Assembly (NCBI RefSeq): GCF_002102175.1
Contig: NZ_LQOX01000089.1
Coordinates: 1-43,047, forward strand
Source of the DNA: Mycobacterium gastri
Lineage (GTDB): Bacteria > Actinomycetota > Actinomycetes > Mycobacteriales > Mycobacteriaceae
Direction of reading: 5' to 3'
DNA: 43,047 nucleotides
The notes under the pieces are model-generated. The model searched no databases. It was not told the DNA's origin and saw only the letters and a program-made list of their open reading frames with translations. Shown piece by piece: positions 19,195 to 28,114 of this stretch. A program made the translations under genes and the position numbers. How positions within the stretch are numbered: position 1 is the first letter of the stretch; every line of letters starts with the position of its first letter.

Positions 19195-20457
19195 ATGGAC
19201 CGAAAGCGGATCCCCAAACAGGTCATAGTCGGCGTCTCCGGTGGTATCGCCGCCTACAAGGCCTGCACAGTCGTTCGTCAGCTCGCCGAGGCCGGGCATC
19301 ATGTCCGGGTCATCCCCACTGAATCCGCGCTGCGCTTTGTCGGGGCGGCGACCTTCGAGGCGCTCTCCGGTCAGCCGGTGCGCACCGACGTTTTCGACGA
19401 CGTGCCCGCCGTCCCACACGTTCACCTGGGACAGCAGGCCGACCTCGTCGTCGTCGCACCGGCCACCGCCGACCTGCTGGCCCGGGCGGTGCACGGCCGC
19501 GCCGATGACCTGCTGACCGCGACTCTGCTCACGGCGCGATGTCCGGTGCTGTTCGCGCCGGCGATGCACACCGAGATGTGGTTGCACCCGGCCACCGTCG
19601 ACAACGTCGCCACCCTGCGCCGCCGCGGTGCGGTGGTGCTCGAACCCGCATTCGGGCGCCTCACCGGCAGTGACAGCGGCCCGGGACGATTGCCCGAGGC
19701 CGAGGAGATCACCACTTTTGCCCAGCTGCTGCTGGAGCGGCACGACGCCCTGCACTACGACCTTGCCGGCCGCAAACTCCTGGTGACCGCCGGCGGCACC
19801 CGTGAGCCGATCGACCCGGTGCGCTTCATCGGCAACCGCAGCTCCGGCAAGCAGGGATATGCCGTCGCGCGGGTCGCCGCCCAGCGCGGCGCCGAGGTCA
19901 CGCTGATCGCCGGACATACGGCCGGGCTCATCGACCCTGCCGGTGTCAACGTGGTGCGCGTCAGCTCGGCGCAGCAACTCGGCGACGCGGTGTCCAAGCA
20001 CGCACCTGAGGTCGACGTGCTGGTGATGGCGGCAGCTGTCGCCGACTTCCGGCCCGCGCAGGTATCGGCAGCCAAGATAAAAAAGGGCCCGGACAACCAG
20101 GCCGGGCCGCCGACGATTGAGCTCGTCCGCAACGACGATGTGCTGGCCGGCGTGGTGCGCGCCCGCGAGCATGGACAGCTGCCCAATATGCGGGCCATTG
20201 TGGGGTTCGCCGCCGAGACCGGTGACGCCAACGGCGATGTGCTGTTCCACGCCCGGGAAAAGCTGCGACGCAAGGGCTGCGATCTGCTGGTCGTCAACGC
20301 GGTCGGTGACGGCAGGGCCTTCGAGGTGGACAACAACGATGGCTGGCTGTTGGCTTCCGACGGAACCGAGTCGGCGCTGCAGCACGGTTCCAAGACGCTG
20401 ATGGCCAGTCGTATCGTTGACGCGATCGTCGCGTTTTTGCATGGCTGTATCGGGTAG
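19195..20457 (+). CDS. coaBC: Bifunctional phosphopantothenoylcysteine decarboxylase / synthetase
   Basis: CoaBC carries out two steps of coenzyme A synthesis. In 420 residues the FMN-dependent CoaC half (1-190) has GVSGGIAAYK (13-22), the active-site His in PHVHLGQ (about 74-80) and the substrate clamp PAMHTEMW (122-129), with His where many bacteria have Asn. The CTP-dependent CoaB half has TAGGTREPIDPVRFIGNRSS, AAAVADFRP and the KIKK segment. ATG 19195 is 17 bases after rpoZ; the start region matches H37Rv (DHKRIPKQVIVG-type). The essential pathway and intact motifs make function nearly certain. Confidence 0.95.
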   Translation: MDRKRIPKQVIVGVSGGIAAYKACTVVRQLAEAGHHVRVIPTESALRFVGAATFEALSGQPVRTDVFDDVPAVPHVHLGQQADLVVVAPATADLLARAVHGRADDLLTATLLTARCPVLFAPAMHTEMWLHPATVDNVATLRRRGAVVLEPAFGRLTGSDSGPGRLPEAEEITTFAQLLLERHDALHYDLAGRKLLVTAGGTREPIDPVRFIGNRSSGKQGYAVARVAAQRGAEVTLIAGHTAGLIDPAGVNVVRVSSAQQLGDAVSKHAPEVDVLVMAAAVADFRPAQVSAAKIKKGPDNQAGPPTIELVRNDDVLAGVVRAREHGQLPNMRAIVGFAAETGDANGDVLFHAREKLRRKGCDLLVVNAVGDGRAFEVDNNDGWLLASDGTESALQHGSKTLMASRIVDAIVAFLHGCIG

Positions 20458-20547
20458 CGGATCGGCGGGTGTAGGCCTGTACGGCGGCTGGAGAGGTGCT
20501 GGACGATCCCTTGCCCGAGTGGACGAACTGAAATTGTTGCCGGAGGA

Positions 20548-20553
20548 TATAAT
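20548..20553 (+). promoter_or_regulatory. Consensus -10 box for metK
   Basis: TATAAT, a perfect consensus -10, precedes metK by 31 bases, with GGAAGGA (20571-20577) as ribosome site. The best -35 candidates are badly spaced. The leader of about 24 nt is too short for a SAM riboswitch. Confidence 0.6.
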
Positions 20554-20583
20554 TCGGCTACCTAATTATTGGAAGGACGCAGA

Positions 20584-21795
20584 GTGAGCGAAAAGGGTCG
20601 GCTGTTTACCAGTGAGTCGGTGACCGAAGGACATCCCGACAAGATCTGTGATGCGATCAGCGACTCGGTCCTCGACGCGCTTCTGGCGGAGGATCCCCGC
20701 TCACGCGTCGCGGTCGAGACGCTGGTGACCACCGGGCAGGTGCACGTGGTGGGCGAGGTGACCACCACGGCGAAAGCGGCGTTCGCCGACATCACCAACA
20801 CAGTGCGCGCCCGAATTTTGGAGATCGGCTACGACTCGTCGGACAAGGGCTTCGACGGGGCATCCTGCGGAGTCAACATCGGCATCGGCGCCCAATCACC
20901 CGACATCGCTCAAGGTGTCGACACCGCCCATGAGGCGCGGGTCGAGGGTGCTGCGGACCCGCTGGACGCTCAGGGCGCCGGCGACCAGGGGCTGATGTTC
21001 GGCTACGCGATCAACGACACCCCTGAACTAATGCCGCTGCCCATCGCGCTGGCCCACCGGCTGTCGCGGCGGCTGACCGAGGTCCGCAAGAACGGCGTGC
21101 TGCCCTACCTGCGCCCGGATGGCAAGACGCAGGTCACCATCGCCTACGAGGACAACGTGCCGGTGCGGCTGGACACCGTGGTGATCTCCACGCAGCACGC
21201 CGCCGACGTCGACCTGGAGAAGACGCTGGATCCTGACATCCGCCAGCACGTGCTCACGAGTGTGCTCGACGAATTGGCCCACCAGACGCTGGATGCCTCA
21301 CAGGTGCGGGTGCTGGTGAACCCGACCGGCAAGTTTGTTCTCGGCGGGCCCATGGGTGACGCCGGCTTGACCGGCCGCAAGATCATCGTCGACACCTACG
21401 GCGGCTGGGCCCGTCACGGCGGCGGCGCGTTCTCCGGCAAGGACCCGTCCAAGGTGGACCGGTCGGCGGCGTACGCGATGCGCTGGGTGGCCAAGAACGT
21501 CGTCGCAGCCGGGCTGGCAGAGCGGGTGGAGGCGCAGGTGGCCTACGCCATCGGTAAAGCCGCCCCGGTGGGCTTGTTCGTCGAGACGTTCGGCACCGAA
21601 ACGGTCGACCCGGTCAAGATCGAAAAGGCCATCGGTGAGGTGTTCGACTTGCGGCCCGGGGCGATCATCCGCGACCTGGACCTGCTGCGCCCGATCTATG
21701 CGCCGACGGCTGCCTACGGGCACTTCGGCCGCACCGATATCGAACTGCCGTGGGAGCAGCTCAACAAGGTCGACGACCTCAAGCGCGCCATCTAG
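20584..21795 (+). CDS. metK: S-adenosylmethionine synthetase
   Basis: MetK makes the cell's methyl donor SAM from methionine and ATP. The 403-residue protein has the N-terminal [19 protein letters not shown] motif, the [12 protein letters not shown] signature and the [19 protein letters not shown] loop. Its length equals M. tuberculosis MetK and it is nearly identical over long stretches. The start is GTG 20584, with GGAAGGA seven bases before it. It has its own promoter. It converges with the flavoprotein gene, with 24 bases between their stops. Three methyltransferase loci in this window would use its product. Confidence 0.97.
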   Translation: MSEKGRLFTSESVTEGHPDKICDAISDSVLDALLAEDPRSRVAVETLVTTGQVHVVGEVTTTAKAAFADITNTVRARILEIGYDSSDKGFDGASCGVNIGIGAQSPDIAQGVDTAHEARVEGAADPLDAQGAGDQGLMFGYAINDTPELMPLPIALAHRLSRRLTEVRKNGVLPYLRPDGKTQVTIAYEDNVPVRLDTVVISTQHAADVDLEKTLDPDIRQHVLTSVLDELAHQTLDASQVRVLVNPTGKFVLGGPMGDAGLTGRKIIVDTYGGWARHGGGAFSGKDPSKVDRSAAYAMRWVAKNVVAAGLAERVEAQVAYAIGKAAPVGLFVETFGTETVDPVKIEKAIGEVFDLRPGAIIRDLDLLRPIYAPTAAYGHFGRTDIELPWEQLNKVDDLKRAI

Positions 21796-21819
21796 TTCCC
21801 GGCGCGAGCTGACCTGCGC

Positions 21820-22395
21820 TCATTGCTCGACGCTGGGCGGCAACGGGTGGTCGGGCTCCAACGCGGGCAGGCCGTCGATGCTGCGGCGGGTGCGCTCGAC
21901 CAGGCGGACGTAGGCTTCCTCGGGTGCCTTGGCGTGGTGGGCGTCGAGCACCGGCCGCTCGTCGACCAGCTCGTAGTAGGGCACCGCGAAGCCGCATGCA
22001 TCGGCGATCCGCTCGACGTCGACTACAATGGCGGCCCGGGCCCCCGGGTGTAGCGTTCCGAAATGCCTTCGGATGCGGTCGAATTCAGCCTCGTCGGGGC
22101 GCACCACTCGTCCGGTGCCGAACAGCCGCAGGATCCGGGAGTTGCGGGTGAACGAGCAGAACATGATGGTGATCCGGCTGTTGTCGCGCAGGTGAGCGAT
22201 GGTCTCGGCGCCGCTGCCGAACAAGTCGATGTAGGCGACGGTGTGGTCGTCGAGCACCGCGAAGGTGTCGCGGTATCCCTTGGGGGAGAGGTTGACTCGC
22301 CCGCCGTCCGACGGCGCGGTGGCAACGAAGAACATGGCCTGCTTGCCGATGAACTCCCTTAACGACTCGTCGATGTGAGAGAACACCTTCGCCAT
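21820..22395 (-). CDS. Pyridoxamine 5'-phosphate oxidase-fold flavoprotein
   Basis: The 191-residue protein is of the PPOX/FMN-binding split-barrel superfamily. The N-terminus MAKVFSHIDESLREFIGKQ, then FVATAPSDGGRVNLSPKG and the strand pattern AYIDLFGSGAETIAHLRDNS fit the Putative_PNPOx group often annotated as PPOX-class F420- or FMN-dependent enzymes. It is too divergent from PdxH to be called a pyridoxamine oxidase. ATG 22395 lies 8 nt after TAGGCT, so it may be leaderless. In H37Rv metK is directly followed by the monooxygenase gene, so this gene is an extra one here. Substrate and cofactor are unknown. Confidence 0.82.
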   Translation of the reverse strand: MAKVFSHIDESLREFIGKQAMFFVATAPSDGGRVNLSPKGYRDTFAVLDDHTVAYIDLFGSGAETIAHLRDNSRITIMFCSFTRNSRILRLFGTGRVVRPDEAEFDRIRRHFGTLHPGARAAIVVDVERIADACGFAVPYYELVDERPVLDAHHAKAPEEAYVRLVERTRRSIDGLPALEPDHPLPPSVEQ

Positions 22396-22426
22396 GGTTG
22401 TCGAGCCTACGCGAGCGCCGGTGAAG

Positions 22427-23905
22427 CTAACCGGTGAAGCGGTAGTCGTCGAGATCGAAGCGGCGACTGCGCCAGTAGGCCTGCATGGTCGTGGTCGGGC
22501 GCAACGGCACGTCGCCGTTCTTGTCGAAGTAGTAGCTGTTGGCCAGCCGGCAGCTGTCCTGCCAGAAGACCTGGCGGTGCCGGCGGCGCATCACCTCGGC
22601 GAAATAGCGGGCGTTGGCTTCCTCGGTCACTTCGACACGGGTCGCGCCGTCTCGTCGGGCTCGCTTGAGGCACCGCAGGATGTGGTGGGTCTGCGCCTCG
22701 ATGAGCGCGAAATACGACGAGCCGACATAGCCGTAGGGGCCAAACACCGTGAAGAAGTTGGGGTAACCGGGGACGCTGACGCCCTCGTAAGCCTGAGTTC
22801 GGTGTTCGTCCCAGAATCGGCTCAAGGATCGGCCGCCGCGCCCCATCACCGGATAGGTGAGCACGTCGTCGGTGTCGAGCACCTTGAAGCCGGTCGCCAG
22901 GATCAGCACGTCGATCTCGTGGTCGACGCCGTCGGTGGTGGCCACCGCCGACGGGGTGATCTTGTCTATCGGTTCGGTGACCAACTGGACGTTGTCGCGG
23001 TTGAAGGTGGACAAGTAGCTGTTGTGGAAGCCCGGCCGTTTGCAGCCCACCGCGTAGCGCGGCGTGAGTTGGTCGCGTACCACCGCGTCTTCCACCTGCT
23101 GGCGCAGATACCGCCGTCCCAGTACCGCGCTCCATCGGGCCAGCGGAAACACCGTGAAGTAGTGCGCCGAGATCGGGAAGGTCACTTCCACGAAGGCCTG
23201 GCTGAGCCACCGCTGGACGGCTTTGCCGCCAGGAATGCGCATCGCCCCGCGGGCCGCCGCCGGCAGCGGCACGTCGAATTTCGGGAAGCACCAGATGGGT
23301 GTCCGCTGAAAAACGGTGAGGTGTTTGACAATTGGCGCGATCTCGGGGATGACTTGGACCGCCGACGCGCCGGTGCCGATGATCGCGACGCGCTTACCGG
23401 TCAGGTCTTGGCTGTGGTCCCATCGCGCGGTGTGCATGGTGATGCCGTCGAACGAGTCCACCCCGTCGATGTCGGGCAGTTTCGGCACGGTCAACACGCC
23501 GCTGGCGTTGATCACAAACCTGGCGGTCACCACATCGCCGGGGTCTGTCTGGATCCGCCACAGACGCTGCTCGTCGTCGTATTCGGCGGCCTGCACCTTG
23601 GTGTTGAAGCGGATGCGCGACCGGATTCCGTATTTGTCGACGCAGTGCTCGGCGTATGCCCGAAGTTCGCGGCCGGGTGCGTAGGTGCGCGACCAGCGCT
23701 CGCTCTGCTCGAACGAGAACTGGTAGGAAAACGACGGAATATCCACGGCGATACCGGGATAGGTGTTCCAGTACCAGGTTCCGCCGACTCCGTCGCCGGC
23801 TTCGATCAGCAGATAGTCGTGGAACCCGGCCCGGTCGAGCTTGATCGCCGCACCGATCCCGGAGAATCCGGCGCCGACGATCAGTATCTGGTAGTCGGGC
23901 TTCAT
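22427..23905 (-). CDS. Flavin-containing Baeyer-Villiger-type monooxygenase (Rv1393c-like)
   Basis: The 492-residue FAD/NADPH enzyme is predicted to insert oxygen into ketones or oxidise soft heteroatoms. It has an FAD-binding GAGFSG (11-16), the Baeyer-Villiger fingerprint FDGITMHTARW (152-162, FxGxxxHxxxW) and a second dinucleotide motif GTGASA (177-182). The DILILATGF-type segment VLILATGFKVLDTDD is also present. Length equals the H37Rv protein. The ATG overlaps the TGA of cyp132 (ATGA), so the pair is translationally coupled, and both are probably controlled by the AraC regulator beyond cyp132. The substrate is not known. Confidence 0.9.
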   Translation of the reverse strand: MKPDYQILIVGAGFSGIGAAIKLDRAGFHDYLLIEAGDGVGGTWYWNTYPGIAVDIPSFSYQFSFEQSERWSRTYAPGRELRAYAEHCVDKYGIRSRIRFNTKVQAAEYDDEQRLWRIQTDPGDVVTARFVINASGVLTVPKLPDIDGVDSFDGITMHTARWDHSQDLTGKRVAIIGTGASAVQVIPEIAPIVKHLTVFQRTPIWCFPKFDVPLPAAARGAMRIPGGKAVQRWLSQAFVEVTFPISAHYFTVFPLARWSAVLGRRYLRQQVEDAVVRDQLTPRYAVGCKRPGFHNSYLSTFNRDNVQLVTEPIDKITPSAVATTDGVDHEIDVLILATGFKVLDTDDVLTYPVMGRGGRSLSRFWDEHRTQAYEGVSVPGYPNFFTVFGPYGYVGSSYFALIEAQTHHILRCLKRARRDGATRVEVTEEANARYFAEVMRRRHRQVFWQDSCRLANSYYFDKNGDVPLRPTTTMQAYWRSRRFDLDDYRFTG

Positions 23906-25293
23906 GAGCGCTCGCTTCCGATGAGGTGCAGCCCGTGCTTGGGTCGCAGGGTCAGCGTCGCCTCGAGTTCGACAGGGTAGTGCGGCGCGAGGTCAAAGAC
24001 AAAGCGCTGACTCATGATTGCCGCGATCAACACCATTTCCATCAGGGCGAAGCTCTGTCCGATGCAGATACGACGGCCGCCTCCGAACGGCAGATAGGCC
24101 GAGCGGGGACGGTCCTTGGCGCCGCTGCCCAAAAACCGGCCGGGATCGAACTTCTCCGGGTCGGGCCACCAGCGCGGGTCGTGGTGAATGTGGTGGATCG
24201 GGATGACGACGGTGGTTCCGCGGCGGACGTGGTGCCCGCCGACGACGTCGTCCGTGACGGCCTTGCGGGCCAGCACCCACACCGAGGAGAAGTAGCGCTG
24301 CGATTCCTGCAAGCAGGCTGTCGTCCACGGCAGCTTGCCCAGGTCGTCTGCGGTCGGCCGGCTGGTCCCCAGCACGTCGTCGACCTCGGCGAGCATCCGG
24401 TCACGGGCCTCGGGGTGCAACGCCATCAGATACCAGAACCACGACATCGCGTTCGCGGTGGTTTCGTGACCGGCGAGCATGAAGGTCAGCGCCTCGTCGC
24501 GGACCCGCTGGCGCGGCCAGTTTGCGCCGTCGGCGTGCAGCAGCACGTTCAGCAGGTCTTCGGAGTGCGTCGGATGGGCCAGCCGGTCGTCGATCACCGC
24601 GTTGACCGCCGCGTCGAGCGCCAGCGTGATGTCCTGCATCTCCCGTAACGGCGGCGGCAGCCGGACGCCGGAAAAAGTGCACCAGACCAGCGCGTCGTAG
24701 ACCGGACGCGGCATCAGCCCCCACAACCCCAGACGCTCCAGCTTCTCGGCCCGGCGCAGCCCGCGGGTCGCCAGGTCATTCATGCTGTGCACCAGCGGCC
24801 CGAAGTCCTGGCTGAACAGGGCATTGGCGACCACGCGCAGGGTTGCCCGGACCATCGCCTCGTGCATGTCGAACGGCGTGGACGACACGACCGCGGCGGT
24901 GACGTCTTGGATCGGGTCGATCATCAAGTCGACGAGGCCGTTGAGGTGCCGCCGGGCAAAAGTCGGGTTCAGCACGCCGCGGTGCGCGGCCCACGAGTCG
25001 CCCTCATCGGTGAGCAGGTTGATGCCGGCAGCCGCTCGGATGGGCTCGTATTCGTCGGACTTGACGTATTTCAGCCGCGCCTCGTGTAACACGTGGTCGA
25101 TATAGCCTGGATGCGTGATGGAAATGAAACGTCTTCCACCGCAACGGAATCGGACGATATCGCTGCCGCGTACCCGGCCTAGGAAGCCGTCGCCGGCATC
25201 GAAGCCGACGGTGAGGGCCTCACGCGTCATCGTCCAGGTGCTCAGACGTCTGGCCGGCCGGTTCAAGGGTCGGTCGGCGATCACACTGGCCAT
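23902..25293 (-). CDS. cyp132: Cytochrome P450 CYP132
   Basis: The 463-residue P450 resembles fatty-acid hydroxylases of the CYP4/CYP102 style more than the usual bacterial camphor type. The I-helix oxygen-activation motif AGHETT is at 274-279, the ExxR motif ESQR at 330-333, and the haem-binding loop [10 protein letters not shown] places the Cys ligand at 410. ATG 25293 is chosen because TACAGT lies exactly 6 nt before it (leaderless) and because the N-terminus then matches H37Rv. An in-frame codon at 25344 would lie inside the divergent regulator's leader. It is first in a two-gene unit with the BVMO. The substrate is unknown. Confidence 0.93.
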   Translation of the reverse strand: MASVIADRPLNRPARRLSTWTMTREALTVGFDAGDGFLGRVRGSDIVRFRCGGRRFISITHPGYIDHVLHEARLKYVKSDEYEPIRAAAGINLLTDEGDSWAAHRGVLNPTFARRHLNGLVDLMIDPIQDVTAAVVSSTPFDMHEAMVRATLRVVANALFSQDFGPLVHSMNDLATRGLRRAEKLERLGLWGLMPRPVYDALVWCTFSGVRLPPPLREMQDITLALDAAVNAVIDDRLAHPTHSEDLLNVLLHADGANWPRQRVRDEALTFMLAGHETTANAMSWFWYLMALHPEARDRMLAEVDDVLGTSRPTADDLGKLPWTTACLQESQRYFSSVWVLARKAVTDDVVGGHHVRRGTTVVIPIHHIHHDPRWWPDPEKFDPGRFLGSGAKDRPRSAYLPFGGGRRICIGQSFALMEMVLIAAIMSQRFVFDLAPHYPVELEATLTLRPKHGLHLIGSERS

Positions 25294-25299
25294 GAGCTC

Positions 25300-25305
25300 A
25301 CTGTA
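25300..25305 (-). promoter_or_regulatory. -10 box for leaderless cyp132
   Basis: TACAGT on the minus strand is followed by six bases and the ATG at 25293. The 75-base divergent gap to the AraC-type regulator must also hold that regulator's site. Confidence 0.55.
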
Positions 25306-25368
25306 TGGGCGGCGCCGGCCGCGGGTAATGAGACTATGGGACAAAGAGTTGGGAATTTAGGACAGATC

Positions 25369-26397
25369 ATGGAACATGCGCAGGCCGAGGTGAGTCACGG
25401 GGTCTATGCGACCCGGGTGCTCTGCGAGGTGGCCAACGAGCACGGGGTGCCCACCAGCGATGTGCTTGCCGGCACCGCGATCGGGCCGGCGGACCTCGAT
25501 GATCCCGATGCCGTCATCAGCGCCGGCGACGAGATCCTTGCCGTCCGCCGGTTGCTGGCCCGGTTGCCGGACCATGCCGGGATCGGGGTCGACGTGGGAA
25601 GCCGGTTCACGCTCACCCATTTGGGACTGTTCGGATTTGCGGTGATGTCTTGTGCCACTTTGCGCGAACTCTTCAACATCGCGATGCGCTACTTTGCGCT
25701 GACGATGTTGCACATCGACGTCCGGTTGTTCGAAACGGCCGGCGACTGTTTGCTCGAGCTGGACGCCGGTCACTTGCCGGCCGACGTGCGACGGTTTTTC
25801 ATCGAACGCGACATCGCCGGAATCCTAGCCACCACAACAAGCTTCGCATTGCCGGTGGCGGCCAAGTATGCCGAGCAGGTGTCGGCGGAAGTGGCGGTCG
25901 ACGAGCGGTTGTTGCGGCCGCTGCTCGAACTGGTGCCGATTCACCACGTCGCATTCGGCCGGGCCCACAACAGGTTGCACTTCCCGCGTGCCATGTTCGA
26001 CGAGCCGTTGCCGCAAGCAGATCGCCACACCCTGGAAATGTGTATGGCGCAGTGCGACGTGCTGATGCAGCGCAATGAGCAACGCCAGGGCATCACTGCG
26101 CTGGTGCGCACCAAGCTGTTTCGTGATTCCGGACTATTTCCGGCGCTGCCCGACGTCGCGGCCGAGCTCGGCCTGCATCCGCGCACCCTGCGGCGCAGGC
26201 TTGCCGAGGAGGGCACGTCTTTTCGCGCCTTGCTGAACGAGGCGCGCTCCACCGTGGCCGTCGACTTGTTGTGCAATGTCGGTCTGACCACCGAAGAGGT
26301 GTCCAGGCGGCTGGGCTATACCGAGGTCTCGACGTTCTCGCACGCCTTCAAACGGTGGTACGGCGTGGCACCCAGCGCGTATCCACAGCGAAACTAG
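25369..26397 (+). CDS. AraC-family transcriptional regulator of cyp132 (Rv1395-like)
   Basis: The 342-residue regulator has an N-terminal arabinose-binding-like (PF12625-type) ligand domain and a C-terminal AraC double helix-turn-helix (about residues 245-335, ending [19 protein letters not shown] then P). The H37Rv homologue is reported to activate the divergent P450 gene and to regulate itself. ATG 25369 with AGGA at 25358-25361 matches the known N-terminus ([17 protein letters not shown]). An in-frame ATG at 25336 is less likely. The ligand is unknown; a lipid or ketone related to the CYP132/BVMO substrate is a reasonable guess. Confidence 0.92.
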   Translation: MEHAQAEVSHGVYATRVLCEVANEHGVPTSDVLAGTAIGPADLDDPDAVISAGDEILAVRRLLARLPDHAGIGVDVGSRFTLTHLGLFGFAVMSCATLRELFNIAMRYFALTMLHIDVRLFETAGDCLLELDAGHLPADVRRFFIERDIAGILATTTSFALPVAAKYAEQVSAEVAVDERLLRPLLELVPIHHVAFGRAHNRLHFPRAMFDEPLPQADRHTLEMCMAQCDVLMQRNEQRQGITALVRTKLFRDSGLFPALPDVAAELGLHPRTLRRRLAEEGTSFRALLNEARSTVAVDLLCNVGLTTEEVSRRLGYTEVSTFSHAFKRWYGVAPSAYPQRN

Positions 26398-26407
26398 GAA
26401 GCTACGG

Positions 26408-27373
26408 CTACCCGTGCAACGCCTCGCGCAACGCCGTCAGCCCGCGATCCATCGCGGCGGTGGCCGCCGGCACCACACCGGCGTAGCCGACGTAGCCGTG
26501 CACCATCGTCTCGGCGTTGTGCACCTCGACGGGCACGCCGGCGGCGCTCAGCCGCTCGCCATAGCGGATGCCGTCGTCACGCAGCGGGTCGTATCCGGCG
26601 ACCCCGATGTAGGCCGGCGGCAGGCCGGCCAGGTTCTCCGCCCGGCCCGGCGCCATCCCCGCCGGCGGGTCGGACAAGTCGATTCCGCCTGCGTACCAAC
26701 GAGAGAACGCGGCCACCGCCTTGGCGTCCAGGATCTGCGCGGTGGCGTTCTCGGTGAACGACGGCAGCGACTGGTCCCACATCGTGGAGGGATACCACAA
26801 CAGCTGGAAAGCCAGGTTCGGTCCGGCATTGTCACGAGCTTGCTGGGCCATCACCGCGGCGATGGTGCCGCCCGCCGAATCCCCGGCGACCGCCAGCCGG
26901 GTGCTGTCGGCCCCGATGTCGGCAGCCCGTTCGGCGGCCCATAACGTTGCGGCCCAGGCGTCTTCGACGGCGGCGGGATAGGGATGCTCGGGCGCCAGCC
27001 GGTAGTCGACCGACACGATCACCGCGCCGGCGCCCACGGCATGGTGACGGCAGGTGCCGTCATGGGTGTCGAGATCGCCCATCACGAAACCGCCGCCGTG
27101 GAAGTACAGCACCACCGGCGGGGCACTGCCTTGAACGGAATCTGTTGGCGGCCAATAGATCCGGATGCCGATGCCGCCGGCTGGCCCGTCGATCGACAGG
27201 TCTTCGACACGTAGGTCGGGGTGTACTGGTCGGCGCGGCAAATCGCGCATCCGCTGGCGCATGGCGTCGATTCCGTCGTTGGTAGATAGCCGAAAGGGAA
27301 CCGCATCCAGTACCTTCAGCAGGATGGAGTCGAGAGCGGGTCGTTCGTCGGCGGTCTGGTCCAAGCTGGGCAT
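26408..27373 (-). CDS. lipI: Hormone-sensitive-lipase-family esterase LipI
   Basis: The 321-residue alpha/beta-hydrolase of the HSL/acetyl-hydrolase group hydrolyses short-chain esters. It has the oxyanion motif HGGG (92-95), the nucleophile elbow GDSAG (Ser166), the Asp in YDPLRDDG and the His in MVHGYVG. The N-terminus [20 protein letters not shown] and the length match M. tuberculosis LipI rather than its neighbour LipH, which is absent here. TACGGT lies 6 nt before the ATG, suggesting leaderless expression. Its start codon overlaps the divergent membrane-protein start (CATG), and it converges with the AraC regulator, 10 bases apart. Confidence 0.9.
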   Translation of the reverse strand: MPSLDQTADERPALDSILLKVLDAVPFRLSTNDGIDAMRQRMRDLPRRPVHPDLRVEDLSIDGPAGGIGIRIYWPPTDSVQGSAPPVVLYFHGGGFVMGDLDTHDGTCRHHAVGAGAVIVSVDYRLAPEHPYPAAVEDAWAATLWAAERAADIGADSTRLAVAGDSAGGTIAAVMAQQARDNAGPNLAFQLLWYPSTMWDQSLPSFTENATAQILDAKAVAAFSRWYAGGIDLSDPPAGMAPGRAENLAGLPPAYIGVAGYDPLRDDGIRYGERLSAAGVPVEVHNAETMVHGYVGYAGVVPAATAAMDRGLTALREALHG

Positions 27374-28109
27374 GCAGGTACCGTACGCATCTCGTCTGGT
27401 GACCGGTGCTTGGGTGGTGGCCGGGTGGGCGGGTCTGGCTTACGGCGTGTACTTGACCGTGATCGCGATCAGCCGCCCGCCGGGCACCGAATTGACCGGA
27501 CACTGGATTCTGCAGCCCCCGTTCAAGGCGTCGATGGCGGTGCTGCTGGCTCTGGCGGCGGTTGCCCACCCGATTGCGCGTGAGCGGCGGTGGCTGGTGC
27601 CGGCGCTGCTGTTCTCGGCCGCCGGTGACTGGCTGTTGGCCATCCCGTGGTGGACACAGTCATTCGTCTTCGGACTCGGCTCATTCCTGTTGGCGCACCT
27701 GTGTTTTCTGGGCGCAATGCTGCCCCTGGCGCTGGGGCGGGCCCCGTCGCGTGCGCGCCTGGCTCCGGTGGTGCTGATGTGTGTGGGAGCGGTATCCCTG
27801 TTGGTCTGGTTCTGGCCGCACCTGGCCCAGGAGAAGCTGACGGTTCCGGTGACCGTCTACCTCCTGGCGCTGACGGCGATGGTGTGCACCGCTTTTTTGG
27901 CGCGCCTGCCGACGATCTGGACGGCCGTCGGAGCGCTGAGTTTCGCGGTATCGGATTCGATGATCGCGATCAGCCGATTCATCTTGGGCAACGAAGCGCT
28001 GGCGGTCCCAATCTGGTGGTCGTACGCCGCCGCGGAAATCCTGATCACGGCCGGGTTCTTCTTCGGGCGAGAAATCCCGGATAGCACCGCCGCGCCGGCT
28101 GACAGCTAA
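27372..28109 (+). CDS. YhhN-family multi-pass membrane protein (Rv1401-like)
   Basis: About 245 residues, largely hydrophobic, form some seven to eight membrane helices. The segments [29 protein letters not shown] and [13 protein letters not shown] are typical of the YhhN/TMEM86 family, whose animal members are lysoplasmalogenases. The bacterial role is not established. The ATG at 27372 shares bases with the divergent lipI ATG; no ribosome site is visible, so a later start (for example the GTG near 27399) is possible. priA follows after a few bases. Family assignment is firmer than the start. Confidence 0.75.
   Translation: MQVPYASRLVTGAWVVAGWAGLAYGVYLTVIAISRPPGTELTGHWILQPPFKASMAVLLALAAVAHPIARERRWLVPALLFSAAGDWLLAIPWWTQSFVFGLGSFLLAHLCFLGAMLPLALGRAPSRARLAPVVLMCVGAVSLLVWFWPHLAQEKLTVPVTVYLLALTAMVCTAFLARLPTIWTAVGALSFAVSDSMIAISRFILGNEALAVPIWWSYAAAEILITAGFFFGREIPDSTAAPADS
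27380..27385 (-). promoter_or_regulatory. -10 box for leaderless lipI
   Basis: TACGGT on the minus strand is 6 nt from the lipI ATG. It lies inside the first codons of the divergent membrane-protein gene. Confidence 0.45.
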
Positions 28110-28114
28110 GCGGA

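Noticed and set aside
20458..20583. SAM riboswitch before metK
   Set aside because: The predicted leader after the TATAAT box is only about 24 nt and shows no riboswitch structure.
22394..23980. 528-codon open frame antisense to the monooxygenase
   Set aside because: The minus-strand BVMO has all expected motifs; the plus-strand frame has none.
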